A stretch of 64,000 nt of DNA, taken from the NCBI GenBank assembly GCA_963693365.1, contig CAVNZM010000012.1, forward strand, positions 3,658,001 through 3,722,000. The letters run 5' to 3'. Origin of the DNA: Amoebidium appalachense (Eukaryota > Ichthyosporea). Made by a program: the position numbers and the translations under genes. Under the pieces are notes generated by a model, which worked only from the letters and a program-made list of their open reading frames with translations, was not told the DNA's origin and made no database searches. Below, in pieces: positions 63,453 through 64,000 of this stretch; position 1 is the first letter of the stretch; each line of letters begins with the position of its first letter.

Positions 63453-63936
63453 CTGTGACCATCGGGACCTTTAGACTCACAAATATTCCCAAAAAAAGCC
63501 AAGAAGCCCAAAAATCGGAAAATGCCCTCCAACTCTCCCCCCCCCCTTCCCCCCCCCTCCGTATCCCCTCCCAGCCACCCCCACCACCCCCCCCCCCCCC
63601 CCCCCCCCCCCCCCTTGGGGCCTGAGCCGATTTAAGTGAGTCATTAGGCCCTACCCACCCATCCTTGGAGAACACGATCACCCATCCAAACACAATAAAG
63701 CAGCATACACATTGCTATTGCAAAAACACAACTCAATTTCCGTATCTCCTTGCCCCTCGTCCACCCTCCACCCTCCCATCAACCTACCCACCTATCCAAT
63801 CACCCACCCATCCATCACCCACCCACCCCCACCCACCCACCCAAACAGCCACTCAGAAGCACACATACCCACCCACCCACGCCTCTCCCCCTCTCCCCCC
63901 CAACCCCACATTAACACACACACACCCGCACACACC

Positions 63937-64000
<64 letters not shown>
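63453..64000. repeat. Right-edge region: C-runs, CCCA repeats and (CA)n
   Basis: A C-run at 63588-63614, then CCCA/CCAT-type repeats (63765-63900) and (CA)n from about 63938 to the end of the window. It is probably intron of the kinase gene. I see no exon in it. Confidence 0.6.

Noticed and set aside
63938-64000. Terminal CA repeats as a telomere
   Set aside because: They are simple dinucleotide repeats like many internal ones, not a telomeric G-rich unit.

Overview
The window is nuclear DNA from an intron-rich eukaryote. Spliceosomal GT-AG introns run from a few hundred bases to more than 2 kb, one tRNA gene carries an intron, and AATAAA-type poly(A) signals follow several genes. A riboflavin synthase gene argues against an animal. 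A heterotrophic protist or alga fits, but I cannot name the lineage. Introns and intergenic DNA are packed with poly-G/poly-C runs of up to about 74 bases and long (CA)n, (GT)n, (CT)n and (GA)n tracts, so most long open frames (poly-Gly, poly-Pro, Cys-Val, Thr-His) are repeat artefacts.

I rebuilt genes by joining exons whose splice sites and codon phases agree. Left to right: a secreted MRH (mannose-6-phosphate-receptor-homology) protein on the minus strand, running off the left edge (14-4377); an intronless PX-domain protein (+, 7500-8003); an unrecognised single-pass membrane protein of six exons (+, 9170-15456); an AASDHPPT-type 4'-phosphopantetheinyl transferase (-, 16596-19044) with a one-base frame break in a C run; a 19-exon secreted protein joining a protease-associated (PA) domain to a PNGase F-like domain (+, 19852-36756); a cytochrome P450 of eight exons (-, 38698-42580); riboflavin synthase of five exons (+, 44057-48544); an S28 serine carboxypeptidase of six exons (+, 51212-58268) with an intron-containing tRNA-Tyr gene nested in its last intron; and at the right edge a UBA-like exon of a probable MARK/SNF1-family kinase (-, 63360-63452) with a long Ser/Pro/Thr-rich frame (60954-61973) that may be its tail.

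The genes do not form a pathway. Several products enter the secretory or endolysosomal route (MRH protein, PA-PNGase F, S28 peptidase, membrane protein, possibly PX). The others are cofactor or oxidative metabolism enzymes.

The most unusual structure is in the introns. A dispersed repeat family, bounded by poly-C, occurs at least 14 times in introns of six genes, and every intronic copy lies in the sense orientation of its host gene whichever strand that gene uses. Other oddities are a tandem array in a PNGase intron that has copied the 3' end of an exon with its splice donor, a minisatellite family shared by two distant loci, a hAT-like MITE, and recurrent T(n)G(n)/C(n)A(n) composite tracts.
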